Source of the DNA: Prorocentrum cordatum
Taxonomy: Eukaryota > Sar > Dinophyceae > Prorocentrales > Prorocentraceae
Reading direction: 5' to 3'
Length of the DNA stretch: 64,000 nucleotides
Assembly (NCBI GenBank): GCA_963575745.1
Contig: CAUYUJ010000910.1
Location: 22,501-86,500, forward strand
Below, piece after piece: positions 30,436-42,752 of the stretch. The translations under genes were made by a program, and so were the position numbers. The notes beneath the pieces were generated by a model. That model was not told the origin of the DNA. It worked only from the letters and a program-made list of their open reading frames with translations, and did no database searches. Each line of letters opens with the position of its first letter. Within the stretch, counting starts at the first letter, position 1.

Positions 30436-30436
30436 G
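30300..30436 (+). repeat. (GTC)n microsatellite
   Basis: GTC repeat with GGTC and ATTGTC variants. Confidence 0.95.
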
Positions 30437-30536
30437 AGGGGTTCGAGGCTATGGCCGGGGGCCCGCGGTCGTGCCTGCCTCCCCACGCTGCCTGCCGTCC
30501 TCCCGCTTCTCCATTCTCCGCCCTTCCACCCCCTTC

Positions 30537-30693
30537 TTTCAGGAGGGAAAGAAACACACAGACACAATTAATCGTCGATTCCCCAGAAAATATGGGAAAA
30601 TATGGGAAGTGGGGGGGAAGACAGAAAACCAGAAAATATCATAAAATATGGGGCATCTTTTTATTTGTGTGTATTTATTTGTGTGTCCTGGGG
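30537..30693 (+). repeat. 155-bp dispersed repeat, copy 1
   Basis: Starts AACACACAGACACAATTA, contains CCCAGAAAATATGGG and GAAGTGGGGGGGAAGACA, and ends TTTATTTGTGTGTCC. It pairs with 32488-32642 at roughly 85 percent identity judged by eye. The ends carry ACACAC and GTGTGT, which are weakly complementary, so a short mobile element is possible. No target duplication could be defined. Confidence 0.75.
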
Positions 30694-32487
30694 CCCCTTG
30701 ATTCTTCCACTCCCGGCCACTCCGCTCTTCGCCCTTCTCCTCCCGACCTCCGCTCTCCGCCCCATCTTCCCCTCCGTCCGCTCCCTCCCCCCCCTCCTTC
30801 CGCCCTCCGCGCCCTCTCCGCGCCTCCCCCCCCTGCTCTGGCGAGTTGTGGCGCAGCGCAGCCTGCCCTGCGAGTTTGATTGTCGCAGGTACTGTCAGGG
30901 CGTAAGTGCAGCCAAGGGCTCCAGGATAAAACGGGCGGGTAGCCGCCATGTTCCCTCGCTCGCTCGGTTGCTCTCCTCCCCCCGCCTCCCTTCTGCCGAA
31001 TTTTTGTTTCCTGGTGCATTTCATCTCCAGCGCCTTTTCCTTCTCCTGGCACGTTTCCATCTCTCCTTCCCTCTTCTGGAGTGGGCATGGACGGCCGGTG
31101 TCACAGGGGAATATATGGCCGCTGCCCAGAGCGACCTCGACAACGCCTTAGAGGACCGCACCGCCTGGGGCCTGTTACTGGCGTCTTGCACATGGAATGG
31201 TTTAGCCGGAGGGGGCTTTGAGCTCTAGGCTTCAGAAGGCTTGCGCCGCGTATACCCCTCCAACCCTTACCCCTTCGTAGCAACAGTGACACGCACTACC
31301 ACCTTTTGCCACAATTAGTGAACTTGACGTAGCCAGCACCATCATGCACCGTTCTCTTCATCGTCATGAACCGCTGTCGTCACGAATCGTAGCCATCTTC
31401 ATCGACACCGCAGTACTCGGATTATCACTGCTAGCATCTGATCACCACGCGCCATCACTATCACAGTCATGTCACCCACTCCACCGTGACACGTGCTGTT
31501 AAATCGCGATGTGAGTTTTTGCCATGTGCGGCCCTTCCCCGTGGATAGTCTCGCGGCTCGTAGCCGTTTTCGATGGCCTTTGGACCGAGAACTGGCCCCG
31601 GAGGCCGACATCGAGGGACCGCAGCTGGTTGCACACTTCATTTCGTCGGAGATCTGGGGTCGGCGCCCTGAAGAAGGAACCCTTTTCGTTGGGGAGGGGC
31701 TCCGCGTTCCTTAAGTGTTTCACAGCTTGCCTCAGGCTTTCCTTGTGTTTCCGACAGGAAGTCGAACTTTAATTGATGGGAAAAAGGGGCCTCGTTCCTT
31801 ATTTTGGGTTCCTTAGGTCAAGGCCCCGACTGTATGGGGCCTGCGCTGGGGGAGAGACCAGCGCGGACTTCGGCCAGGCTTTGGCCCGATGGGGTGCCGG
31901 AAGCTGTCGAAAGCCTCGCGCTGGCCCCCTCCGGCCGCCGCCGCCGCCGCCGATCATGTTGGCCGTCGTCGGAGGGCGCTGGCCCAAGAGTCTCCTTTGC
32001 AGCCATCGTGCGACCACAAGGACAGGCAAGACGAGGAACGAATGGGGCTTTTCTGGCCATGGCGCGCCTCGGCCACGAGATGGTTTCCCGACCCGGGCCG
32101 AAGGAGCGGCACGAAAGCCAGAGCCCTTCCCGAGCCCAAAGTGGTCCTGATCCAGGCGTCTGAGCTGTAGTTTGTTGTGACGGTGCCTCGAGTGAAGAGG
32201 CCCGTCGGATTTCTTCGCCGATGACCAACGAGGTCGAAGAGGGCCAGCGGGCTCTGCTTTTGAGAATGTCTCTGGCGAAACGCTTGGTTTTTGGTTTCCG
32301 TTCTGTCACTTGCAAGGGAAGCTCAATGCTCGGCTGAGTGAGTGCATTTCGTGCCTGCACGCTCGAGGGACGTGCGCCCCTCCACGTCGGATCCTCGATA
32401 TAACTCTCGGGGTCCGAAGTCCTGTGCTCTCTCCCCTGGGAAAAAAAGAAGCTGTGAGTGTTTTGCGCTGGATCCTGGACAATCGAC
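30694..32487. other. Unique sequence, no gene recognised
   Basis: About 1.8 kb of mixed sequence. Open frames up to about 250 codons lie on both strands, but none shows a domain or motif I know. A pyrimidine-rich stretch lies at 30715-30840. Confidence 0.4.
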
Positions 32488-32642
32488 ATCAGGAGGGGAA
32501 AAAACACACAGACACAATTGATCGGCGACTCCCAGAAAATATGGGAGAATATGGGAAGTGGGGGGGAGGACAAAAGCCCAGAACATATGGGAAACTATGG
32601 GGGATATTCTTATTTGTGTGTATTTATTTGTGTGTCCCAGTT
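32488..32642 (+). repeat. 155-bp dispersed repeat, copy 2
   Basis: Same order of words as 30537-30693: AACACACAGACACAATTG, CCCAGAAAATATGGG, GGGAAGTGGGGGGGAGGACA, CCCAGAACATATGGG and TTTATTTGTGTGTCCC. The CCCAGAA-A/C-ATATGGG word occurs twice inside, an internal duplication. Confidence 0.75.
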
Positions 32643-32859
32643 CCCCTTCAGACATGGTCTGGAGGCCCAGAAGTCTCATGGACCATCCGCGCGTGCCCGA
32701 TCGAGGCCTGCGCGCCGCCTGCGCAGCGTCCTGGCGGCTGCGGAGGGCGGCGCGGGGACTCTGGGAAGAGCGGGATGCGAGGAGGAAGCGCCCTGAACCG
32801 CCTACGCCCCAAGGGGCCGGTTGAATTTGCGTGTCCCCTGGGACAGGGCTCGTTTCGAT

Positions 32860-33062
32860 TCCTCCGATTCGATTCGATTCGACTTCGATGGATTCCGATT
32901 CCGATTCGATTCGACTTGGGCTTCCGATTTGGAATCCGATTTCTTATTGGAGGCATACTAGCATGCCGATTTCCGCCGATTCGACTTTTCCCGTTCGGCT
33001 GCCGATTTCCGCCGATCCGATTCATGTCGATTGCCGATCGGATTTATCGATTGGATTCTGGG
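32860..33062 (+). repeat. GATTC / GATTCC degenerate repeat
   Basis: Irregular tandem of GATTC, CGATTCGA and TTCCGATT words. It codes only for repeat peptide. Confidence 0.8.
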
Positions 33063-33064
33063 CT

Positions 33065-33745
33065 CTCCTGCTGGGACGTCCCCTGCCATGTTTCCACTAC
33101 GTTCCTCGGCCGACCCCCTGGCACGGCCCATTGTCGTGCCCCCTTGCACGTCTCCTGGCGGCGTGCCATGGCGCGTCTGCGGCGCGTCCCTCGCTACCCC
33201 CATGTGCTTGTCCCAGGAAGCGTTTCCTGGCACGTCCCCTGACGCGTCGCACATGGCACGCGTCCCCTGGCGCGTCGCGTGGCACTTCCCGTTTGGCGTC
33301 CCCTGTTATGTCCCTTGGCACGTTCCGTGGCGCGTCCTTTGGTCATTCACCTGGCGCGCTAATTGGCACGTCCACTGGCACGTCTCCTGCCACGTCGCGT
33401 CCCATGGCACGTTCCCTGACACGCCCCCATGGCGCGTCCCATGGCTTGTCCCCTGGCGCGTCCGATGGCATGTTCCTTGGCGCGTCCCCTGGCGCGTCCC
33501 ATGGTTCGTCTCCTGACGCGTCCGACGGCATGTCCCCTGGCTCGTCACGTCCCCTGGCGCGTCTTCTGGCACGTCCCCTGGCGCCTCCGGCAGGCCCTGG
33601 CACGTCCCTTGGCTGGTACGTCTCCTGGTGCGTCCCATGTCGCGTCCTCTGGCGTGTCGCGAGGGACGTCCCGTGGTGCGTCTCATGGCACGTCTCTTAG
33701 CGCATTCCGTGGTGGTTCCCTGTCGCGTGGCGTGGCGCGGGGCGA
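33065..33745 (+). repeat. GGCGCGTCCCCT minisatellite
   Basis: About 680 bases of 10-12-base units built around TGGC(A/G)CGTCCC(C/A)TGG. It directly follows the GATTC repeat. No gene is supported. Confidence 0.85.
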
Positions 33746-34895
33746 GGGGAGAGGAGAGGGATGAAGAGTGCGACGACGACGCCGCCGACGACGACCACGA
33801 CCATCAGGAGGCAGCGCACAGTCTTGTCAGATCTCTCCCTTTCCTGGGTCGTGGGGGATCATGGTTGTTGTTCCAAGACGTTGGAGCTATGTGATAGTTT
33901 CGGACTCCCTCTTTGCCTTCGGTCAGAGTGATGGGGGCCCGAGCTGTCTTGCTTTCTCTCTGCGCGCGCGTGGCTGGATGGACGGCCCTGCCTCTGGGGG
34001 CTGCACTCGGGGGCTGCATGTCGGGGCTGCACTCTGCTCATGCTGGCCTACACCTGCGGGCCTCACCCGGGGGCCACACGGAGGCTACTCTTGCGGGCGG
34101 TTCGCCCGCGCCGGCACCCCCTCACTCCTGCCCGCAAGTGCGCGGTGCCATGCGCTGCAGTCTTTCGGGTCTCTTTCCTTTCCCGTTTGTGTCCCCGTCC
34201 CTTCCCGCGAGGCGCTGCGGAAGGCTACCCTGAGCGTCAAGCGCACCCACGAGGCAGCAGCCTCTGGGCTGGGAAGCCAAGGGGGGCACCCCATCCCTTG
34301 CAGGAAGGGTGGGTCAGGGATTGATGCCTACCAGTGAAGGGGGAGCCATATCGATGCCGATTCTCTTTCTTCTTCTTTTTCGCCTTGTTGGGCCTCCGCC
34401 CTCGTTCGCCACGGCTGGACTCGCCTCGGACTCCTGGTCGGCAATCGCCCTGGGAGAGGTCCGTGGAGTTTCGGTGTTTGTGCACATCTTTATGTCCTTG
34501 CATATCGGGCGCATGGCTAGTGATGACCTTGGTCAAAGCAGGCGAGGAGACAAGCTGTGAGGGCGCTCCTTCGTTTCACGCCACGGCTCTTTGCTGCAGT
34601 GTGGCGCAGGGCTCGGCAGGGGGCTGCTCAGCGCGCAGGGGAGAATTCTTAGACACGGCCAGTGTCCCGAATGAGGAGACTTCCTTACATCGAGTTCCAT
34701 GCCCTTTAAACCGCGCTTCTGGAGCGTGACAGCGAGGCGTTCACGAGCAGCGCTGAGTGTCAACCAGGAGCTCGTTTCGCCGGCGAGCGAGCTCAGACAT
34801 CGTGAGATTGTTCTCCAGGCTGCCCCACAAGAACAAGCAACTTGAGCCCGAGAGCTCTTGAGCCTCCCCATGCCCCCGAGAGCTCTTGAGCCTCC
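33746..34895. other. Unique sequence, no gene recognised
   Basis: Frames of 60-190 codons on both strands without domains. A short (GACGAC)n patch lies at 33768-33800. Confidence 0.4.
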
Positions 34896-34904
34896 CGGGC
34901 CTCG

Positions 34905-35665
34905 GGCCTCGGCCTCCTCCTCCTCCTCCTCCTCCTCCCTCCCCTCCCCTCTCCCTCCCTCCCTCCCTCCCTCCTCCCTCCCTCCCTCCTCCCTCCCTCC
35001 CCCTCCCTCCCTCCCTCCCCTCTCCTCCTCCTCCTCTCTCCTCCTCCTCCTTCCTCCTCCTCCCTCCTCCCGCCTCCTCCTCCTCCGGGGGCCGGCCCGT
35101 CCCCTCCCCCCCGAAGGGGCCGCCAAGGTTGCGCCGCGGGGGCCTCCGAAGGCCTCGGGCGGGGCCCGGGCCTCGGACGCCGCGGCTTCTGCCGCGGCGT
35201 GGCTCCCCAGACGCCTCGGCGCCCTCCTCCTGTGGAGGAGGAGGAGGAGGAGGAGAGGAGGAGAGGAGGAGAGAGGAGGAGGAGGAGGAGGGAGGGGGAG
35301 GGGGCGGAGGAGGAGGAGGAGGAGGAGGAGGAGGAGGAGGAGGAGGAGGAGGAGGAGGAGGAGCCGTCTTCGGCCGGTCGGCCCGCGCCCTCTCCCGTGG
35401 CCTCTCTGTGCTCCGGGCGCGCCCCGCCGCTGCTCGACACCGCCGTCCGGCCCCCTCGCGGCCGCGGGCCAAGAGCGTTCCGGGCTCCCCCCCCATCCTC
35501 CTCCTCCTCCTCCTCCTCCTCCCTCCTCCCCCTCCCTCCCTCCCTCCCTCCCTCCCTCCTCCCTCCTCCTTCCCTCCCTCCCTCCTCCCTCCTCCTCCCC
35601 TCCTCCTCCTCCTCCCTCCTCCTCCTCCTCCTCCTCCTCCTCCTCCTCCTCCTCCTGGCCCCCGT
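34905..35665. repeat. Alternating polypyrimidine and polypurine tracts
   Basis: CTC/CCTCC tract (34915-35090), unique GC-rich segment, GGA tract (35233-35362), unique segment, then a second CTC/CCTCC tract (35495-35655). The GGA block is complementary to both CTC blocks, giving an inverted arrangement that could form large hairpins or triplex structures. Ser/Pro- and Gly/Glu-rich frames are artefacts. Confidence 0.85.
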
Positions 35666-36050
35666 GGCCTGGCATGGGCCCCCGAGGGGGTCGAGCACGG
35701 CCCACGCCTGCCCGCTGTGCTCCTGCCTGCTCCTCGACGCGGGGGGGGGGCCTGGGCGGCGCGAGCGTGACCCGCGGCTCGCGCTCTCCGCGGCCCGGGT
35801 CCGGAGGTGTGCCTCTCTCTCCAGGGACAGGGCTCGCGCGAGAGCGCGAGGAGTGCAAGGTGCGCCTGTGCGCCTCGGCGCAGTTGCTTCTCCTTGTGCC
35901 CCTCGCTGTGCTTCGGCGCGTCCCGCCGCTGCCCGACCGCCGTCGCCTGCGGCCGCTGGCTAACGCGCTTCTCGCTCCGCGCCGCGCGGGGGGGCGCGAA
36001 GTTGGGCGGCTTGCGTTCTTGGACGAGTGTGTCGTGTGGAAGAGGGGAAA

Positions 36051-36223
36051 TCACCACCCACCAAACCACCCCAACCCAACCCGAAGGCCTCAATTTGCCC
36101 TCCATTTTCAGTGTGGGGGGGGGGTCCGGGAACATCGAAAAAACACATATGGAGCCCATACCCCCCCCCAAACCCGAAATTCGAGTCTTCGGCGGGTTGG
36201 GTTGGTGTGGCCTGGAAGGTAGT
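36051..36223. mobile_element. MITE-like element, copy 2 (173 bp)
   Basis: Same left end (TCACCACCCACCAAACCACC) and same right end (AAGGTAGT, preceded by GGGTTGGGTTGGTGTGGCC) as the copy at 6553-6719, in the same orientation, with similar interior words such as TTGCCCTCCATTTTC and ACATCGAAAAAACACAT. Flanks are GGGGAAA (36044-36050) and CAGGAAA (36224-36230), agreeing at 5 of 7 bases. This fits a decayed 7-bp target duplication. Confidence 0.8.
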
Positions 36224-36230
36224 CAGGAAA

Positions 36231-37189
36231 GGGTGCATGCCGATACCGCTGCCCTGCTGTCGTCGACGCGGCTGGCGTCGCTTCGGAGCTCCGGTCAGGC
36301 CGCGCCCTGTGGAGGTCCAGGCAGGAGCGGTATCGGTGCCTCCTTGCTTCCCCTGATTCGGTGGTCGCCGCTGAGCGGGCGTAGCCGCTGGCGGAAAGCC
36401 GGCGGGGGGCAGCGGAAGCAGGAGCTGGACACCAACATTTCTGGATCCAGGGTGTCCAGCGTGTCCGCCTGGCATTCTCGCGCCACGGTCCCACATCGCT
36501 GGTATGTCCTGCTCAGCCAGGATGCAGCGATGCAGTCAACACTTTGTTCTCGGGTCTACTTCTGATCCGGAAGGGGCTCGGTGTTCTTCAGGTCCTTCCA
36601 CGGATGTTTCAGTGGCGTTCCTTGTACATTTAGGCGCAATCGAAACCCAAAAGGAGCTTCGTTCCTCATCCAATGTTACTCGTGGCAGATTCTTAACTGT
36701 GTACGGGCACTGGGTCAAATACCCCACTTCTCCATATCAAAGCGGTGCAGTAGGCTGCCCCGGACGCCGCGTTGCGGCCTTTCGAAGTCGGCTTGCGACT
36801 CGCGCCGCCGAAAGACAAGACTAGCTCTCTCGAGGATGGTGGGCTGGGGCGAGGGTAGGGCAATCTGCTTTTCCATTATCGTTTTCTTCTGAGCCGCCTC
36901 GTGGTTGTCGTTCACAATGTGTTTCCCTCATTTGGACCGTTTCGGAGCGCAGTGGTCCTACACGACAATGGGATCTGGCGCGCCGCCCACTTGGCGAGGA
37001 CATCGCGCGCGAGAGTTACGGTCTGGAATTCGTTGCTGGGCTCACAGGACGAGCTGGAAAAAGGTGTCATGATATTGGGGGCCTCATTCCCTCATGCGAC
37101 AGGTGTCCAGGTGTGAGTTTCTTTTGCTTTCATTCTGCAAGCTAAGAGAGCCAGCCCTCCCCTGGCGGGCGCTCTTCTGCGCACGCGCG

Positions 37190-37190
<1 letters not shown>
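36231..37190. other. Unique sequence, no gene recognised
   Basis: Mixed sequence with short frames and no domains. A lower-GC part lies at 36530-36960. Confidence 0.4.
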
Positions 37191-37916
<726 letters not shown>

Positions 37917-38049
37917 GGGAGGAGAACGAGGAGGAGAGGAGGAGGAGGAAGGCGAACACTTTCGTGTCGCTGCCGTTTTGCGTCGTGTTTTTTGTCGTCG
38001 TCGTGTTCGTTTTCGTGTCGTGTCGGTTCCCGCTGTCCACAGCCATGTC

Positions 38050-38400
38050 CTTTTGGGCTCCTCTTGGGGCTGGGCGATCTTGGGGCCGTCTTGGAACTCT
38101 CTTGGGCCTCCCTTGGGCGTGTCTTGAGGCCTCGGAAGGCCATCGGGAGCGAACACTCGAGAAGGCAACACATCGATGTCCTTGTGCTTTTTGAAGGATT
38201 TGGGCCTCATGGCGGCCTCCTGGGTAGGCTCTGTGGCCACTCGGAGCCGTCTAGGAGCGGTCTTGGGGCCCTTTGGAGCATCTTGGGGGCCATATTGAGC
38301 TATCTTGGGCTATCTTGAGCCATCTTGGAGGTCATTCTGGGCTCTCTGAGGCACTCCTAGAGCCATCTTGGGCCATCTTGGACGCTCCTACGCCTCGCGA
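38050..38400. repeat. CTTGGGGCC-type degenerate minisatellite
   Basis: Loose array of CTTGGGGCC, TCTTGGGC and CATCTTGG words. Same class as 12410-12680. Confidence 0.6.
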
Positions 38401-38885
38401 ATCCCCGCTCCAGGTCAAGGGGGGCAGAGGAGGGTAGGGGGAGGGGTCAAGCTACCCACCCGCCCGCAAGCCGCCTTGTTCACTCCCACCCGCCCTCCTA
38501 ACACATAAGTAACACCCCGATGTCAGCAGATCGCGTAAGAACGCTGCAGACGCCACGTGCTCCAGATGCACTAGATCCTGCAGGCCCAAACGCGCCAGGC
38601 GCGCCAGGTACGGCACGTGCCAGGGGCGCCAGCAAGGCAGGTTGAACACCTGGACCTGCTGGCACCCCTGGAATCCAGGTACCGTTTTTCTGGGGTCCCG
38701 TTTGTTTCACGCGAACAAATTCAAAACAAACCGCTTGCTTGTAAGAGCTTCGTCGGATTTCGACGCTGCGGCCTCGTGGTCGGGTTTTCTGGTCGTCTCT
38801 TGGGCCATCATTCTTGGGGCCCTCGTGGGGGCCGTGGAGAGCCCCTGAGGGGGACGTTCAGCCCCCCCCTATTTCGGGCTAGCCC
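38401..38885. other. Unique sequence, no gene recognised
   Basis: GC-rich sequence between two CTTGGGGCC-type arrays. No product seen. Confidence 0.4.
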
Positions 38886-38889
38886 CTCC

Positions 38890-39140
38890 CCCAGGGGCCT
38901 TCAAAACAGCCTCTTGATGCCTTCTTCGGGCCACGTTGGGGCGCTCTTGGGGCCGTCTTGGAGGCCTCGTGGGCCCAGCTTGGAGCTCCTCTGGGCCATC
39001 CACCTGGAGGCCTCCCTCTCTGTGGCCCTCAAAACCGCCTCTTGGCGCCCTCGTGGCGCCAACTTGGGGCGTTCTTGGGGCCAGTTTGGAAGCCTCTTGG
39101 GCCCAGCTTTGAGCTCTCTTGGCCAGTTTTGGAGCCATTT
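38890..39140. repeat. CTTGGGGCC-type degenerate minisatellite
   Basis: Second block of the class within 1 kb, with GCCTC(T/G)TGG(C/G)CCCAGCTT(T/G)GAGCT units. Confidence 0.6.
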
Positions 39141-39189
39141 GGAACGGTAAGTCGAAAAGGCAGCAGGCACGAATGTGTCAAACCAGTCG

Positions 39190-39510
39190 GTCGACCACCT
39201 GCGCCCAGAAGGCAGGTGGGATTTGCTGGCACCCCAGCCGCCCCTGTAAAACACCCGTGCGAACTGGTCGCGGGGCGGCCGCGCATGCTCCAAATGTGGA
39301 GGCAGAGTGCGATTTGTATTGTTTTTTTGACAGAGATGGTGGGGTGGGATGGCCCTCATGGGGTCGTCATGGTCCCTGATTGGCCGCCGGTCGCCTGGGG
39401 GGGGTATATATTAATCGGGAGCAGTGATCAACCCCTCCCCGAAGGGGAAGTGAGAGGGGTTGACTCTGGACCACCCACGCCCAGAGGGCTGGTTGGATTA
39501 TTGCGAGCAT
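39190..39510 (+). repeat. Dispersed CCACC(C/T)RCGCCC hairpin-type repeat
   Basis: GACCACCTGCGCCCAGAAGG at 39193 and GGACCACCCACGCCCAGAGG at 39469 are each followed by a GG(T/C)(A/T)GG-rich word and GGATT. Related copies lie near 30048 and 32797. The copies near 30010 and 39430 are also preceded by CTCCCCGAAGGGG, a perfect hairpin. Confidence 0.5.
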
Positions 39511-39949
39511 TTCGACTGGGACGATTGGTAATGCAGCACGGGCTTCAATCGGGCGCTGGCGGCAATCATTGCCAACCAGAGGGGTGCCCCCAGGCTTGTA
39601 CCAAGTGGCCCGCAAAGGTTTTTTGAGGATGCCCGCAGTGCGGCATGCCAGCAGGATGCAGTTTCGCCGATTTTGTCATCCCGACGTTTTGCATTGCGCC
39701 GCTCGACGTCTGGGCCCAGGACAACCCAGACGCTGGCCTCTACATGTTCATAGTTCATAGATGATAATTATCCTCCTCATGGCCAAGAGCTCTTGTAAGG
39801 GCCCTCTCAGCGGCCTCCAACAACATGGGAGACACCATCGCAGCCGACCGCGACAGTGAAATCGCCATGCACAAATCGGCCATCTTCGCCTCCTCCAGTT
39901 CAGCAATAGTTAAGTCCTTGCGTAAGGTGGCATGGCCTCAGGAACCGTA

Positions 39950-40765
39950 GGACGCGGCAGCTAGCCTCGGCGGCTCGCGACTGGAGGCCGAGCTCGCAGC
40001 GGCCGAGGACGAGTTGTCCTGCGGCAGCTTCTCAAGACGCTCCTCAGGCAGGCAGGCGCATGCCTGCGCAAGGCGCACAGGCTTTGGGCCACGGCGGATC
40101 ACTGCGGAAGCGAAGCTGTAGGCCTCACAGATGGGGAGTCGACCCGGAGCCCGTAGGTGTACCTCCTCAGCACCGTGGGCCCCAGAAGCCACGCCCGCTC
40201 CAGGGCCCACGGCCCACAGCGTGTGCCTCCCGGGGGGGCCCGTCGAGGAATGCCGCCCTGGGCCCCATCGTATACTGCGGCGTGCTGGTTTGGAGGCTCA
40301 TTGCCCAGCCCGACGTGCTCGATTTCGATCGCCTGCAATTGAGGGACATGAGCAGCCAGGTCCTGAACGACGCCCCTAAAGCTTGGAACCAATGCCGCGA
40401 GCCTCCAGCGCATCCCCTGGACCCTAAGGGGTCCGTGGGAGCTCGAGACTTCGGAAGGCAGCATCTTGTCCCTTGCGATTGCGCCGACAGCTCTAGCGAA
40501 GCACCGCCTCGAGGCCGCCTGGATGGCGAAGCGCGAGACCCGGGCGGCCGGCATTGTGGGCCTTGGCGATGACCAAATGGACACCTCAGCAGCTCGACAG
40601 GTTTCGGAAGACCTGGCCCTCAGCAGACAAGAAAGGAGTTGCTTACTGTCTCATCTCACCCAGTGCTAGTGGACCAAAACCAGACTTGCAGCTGCAGGAT
40701 GCGACGTCGAGACAGAGTGCGAGTGCGGCCGCGCTGCCGACGAAATAGATCACCGATTCAACTGC
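39950..40765 (+). pseudogene. LINE fragment: RT C-terminus and zinc finger
   Basis: A plus-strand frame gives NAALGPIVYCGVLVWRLIAQ, then DFDRLQLRDMSSQVLNDA (about 40245-40375), a pattern like the thumb/connection region after LINE RTs. Further on, after frame changes, comes a zinc finger TECECGRAADEIDHRFNCPL with cysteines at 40718, 40724 and 40763 and histidine at 40751. This is nearly the same spacing as the finger of LINE A (CECGERDTVHHRLYTC). The RT catalytic core is absent. RNase H would follow, but I could not find it. It is a decayed fragment. Confidence 0.5.
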
Positions 40766-41955
40766 CCCCTTGCCGGGAGCCGAAGATCCGAGAGCTTAGA
40801 AGCCAGCGACATCGAGCATGCGGAAGGGCACCCCAGCGCAGCTCACTTCGCCCACCGTTTTCGGCTCCAGCTCCCTCTGCGTGTGAAGCGATCCACAGAG
40901 GTCGGTGTCTCCTGGGAACTTTGGTCCACCTTCGGAGAATGCCCCTCGACCGCGCATGCTCCCGATCCGGTCGGGCCACCTCGGAGTCGTCACCTCGTGC
41001 TCCAAGGCTGGCTACAACTGGAAGAACGGGTGCTGTGGGCTGGAGCTCTGCGCGCAAGGTAAATCTATAGCGTACCCTTCCCGCCAGCAGCAACGGCAAA
41101 GCTCGCCAGTACCTTGGCAAGCTTTCACCCCTGTCTCGGGAGAAGCTTCTAGCCCCAGGGAGCGACGCTGCGGACCGAGTGGCCCAGGCGGCCGCTCAGA
41201 AGCGCAGTGGTCCCTCGGAAACGAAACATCAGGCTTGCATGGACGACCTCGCTTCAGTCGTGCGGGTTCTGTTGTTTTCATGCAAGAGTTTATTAACCAG
41301 GCCCACGATTGCCCCTGATCCCGCGGGTCAAGCGTGTGACCAACCTATTTGTAAGCCGAGAGCCAAAGCCCTAGTGGTCGCTGCCTTACTCGGTCCTTTC
41401 GGGGCCCTGGTGCCGGGGGTGCCGATCTGTTTCAGGGCAAGCAGCAAATCAGGGTTGCTCACCAGTGGGTAGATCTTCAGGACACGTGGATGTGCGAAAT
41501 CTGCCTCTTAAGAGCTTCACTCAGGCCACCAAGGTCAAACGCGATACAGAGAAATGCCCAGGATGCAGCTTGGCCTGTCCCAAGCTCTCTCAAGACAGCA
41601 GAGGCCACAACACATACGTTTTCCCGAGGCTCCACACCAAGAGCTGTCTGCTAGCTTGCTGGGGCTGTCGTGCGATTTCGGGATCTATGGACAGAGGTTT
41701 CCAGACGCCTTGTCCCCTGTGCCCCTGCCAGCAGCAATGAAGTCGCGGCCCTGTTTTGCTTACGGGAGAAAAGACGTCCCAAGCAAGCGAAGTCCAGCCG
41801 AATCGAATCCGATGACACCGTCACTCTCCCTGGGTTTATTCTGGGTTTACTCGGGTAGCGCAAAAGGCGATTGAGGACGAACGTGGCAGCACTCAATAAT
41901 CTGCCAGGCCACCAGCGCCACTGAGGCGCCACCAGGCACAGACCCCTTTCAGTCA
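40766..41955. other. Unique sequence, no gene recognised
   Basis: Frames of 60-140 codons without recognisable domains. This could hold the degraded RNase H end of the preceding LINE fragment. Confidence 0.35.
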
Positions 41956-41965
41956 GATGCGTTGA

Positions 41966-42395
41966 TCTTCCTCCTCCTCCTCTTAAACCTGCTCTTCCTC
42001 CTGCTTCTCCTTCTCCTCCTTCTCCTTGTCCTCTCCTCCTCCTCCTCCTCCTCCGCCTCCGCCTCCGCCTCCTCCTCCTCCTCCTCCTCCTCCTCCTCCT
42101 CCTCTCCCTTCTCCCCTCCCCCTCCACCACCACCACCACCACCACCACCACCCCCTCCTCCTCCCCTCCTCCTCCTCCTCCTCGTTCTCCTCCTCCTCCT
42201 CATGCTCCTCCTCCTCCTCCTCCTCCTCCCTCCTCCTCTTTTCTCCCTTCTCCTCCCCTCGCTGGCCTCCGATCCCCCCCCCCCCTTCGCCCGCCCCGTT
42301 CCCCAGCGAGCTCCGCGCGCGCGGGGCGCGGCGGCGCGGCGCGAAGGCCCACCAATACGCCCTGGAAAGGCACCAGGAGGCGCACCCCCCGTCGT

Positions 42396-42450
<55 letters not shown>

Positions 42451-42752
42451 GTCGTCGTCGTCGTCGTTGTTGTCCGCCTCTCCCACCTCCCTCCTCCCTC
42501 CCTCCCTCCTCCCTTCCTCTTCCCTTCTCCTTCCTCCTTCTCCCTCGTCGACGTTGTGGCTGTCGTGGTCCTCGTCGTCGTTGTCGCCGTCTTGATCGTG
42601 GTCGTCATCGTTGTGGCCATTCTGTGGCCGTGCGACGGCGACGGCGTCCGCCTCGACGCTCCCGCCCTCCTTCCTCCCTTCTCTTCCCTCTCTCCTCCCT
42701 CCTCCCTCCTCCTCCTTCTCCTCCTCCTCCTTCTCGTCCGGAGCAAAGCCTT
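41966..42752 (+). repeat. Compound microsatellite CTC / CCA / GTC / CCTCC
   Basis: CTC-rich (41970-42115 and 42165-42260), CCA (42125-42152), GTC (42390-42475 and 42545-42610) and CTCCCTCC (42480-42545 and 42665-42740) blocks with short unique pieces between. It ends exactly where the endonuclease remnant of LINE A begins, so the 5' end of that element is replaced by simple sequence. Confidence 0.9.

Noticed and set aside
30300-30436. Threonine- or valine-rich membrane-like protein
   Set aside because: Translation of a GTC microsatellite.
34533-36171. Frames of 441-476 codons on both strands over 34.5-36.2 kb
   Set aside because: Dominated by Ser, Pro, Gly, Glu or Arg runs from CTC/GGA tracts; the unique parts show no domain.
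38310-38332. Another spliced-leader match (CTTGAGCCA on the minus strand)
   Set aside because: Only nine bases agree, and it lies within a CTTGGG-type minisatellite that produces such words by chance.
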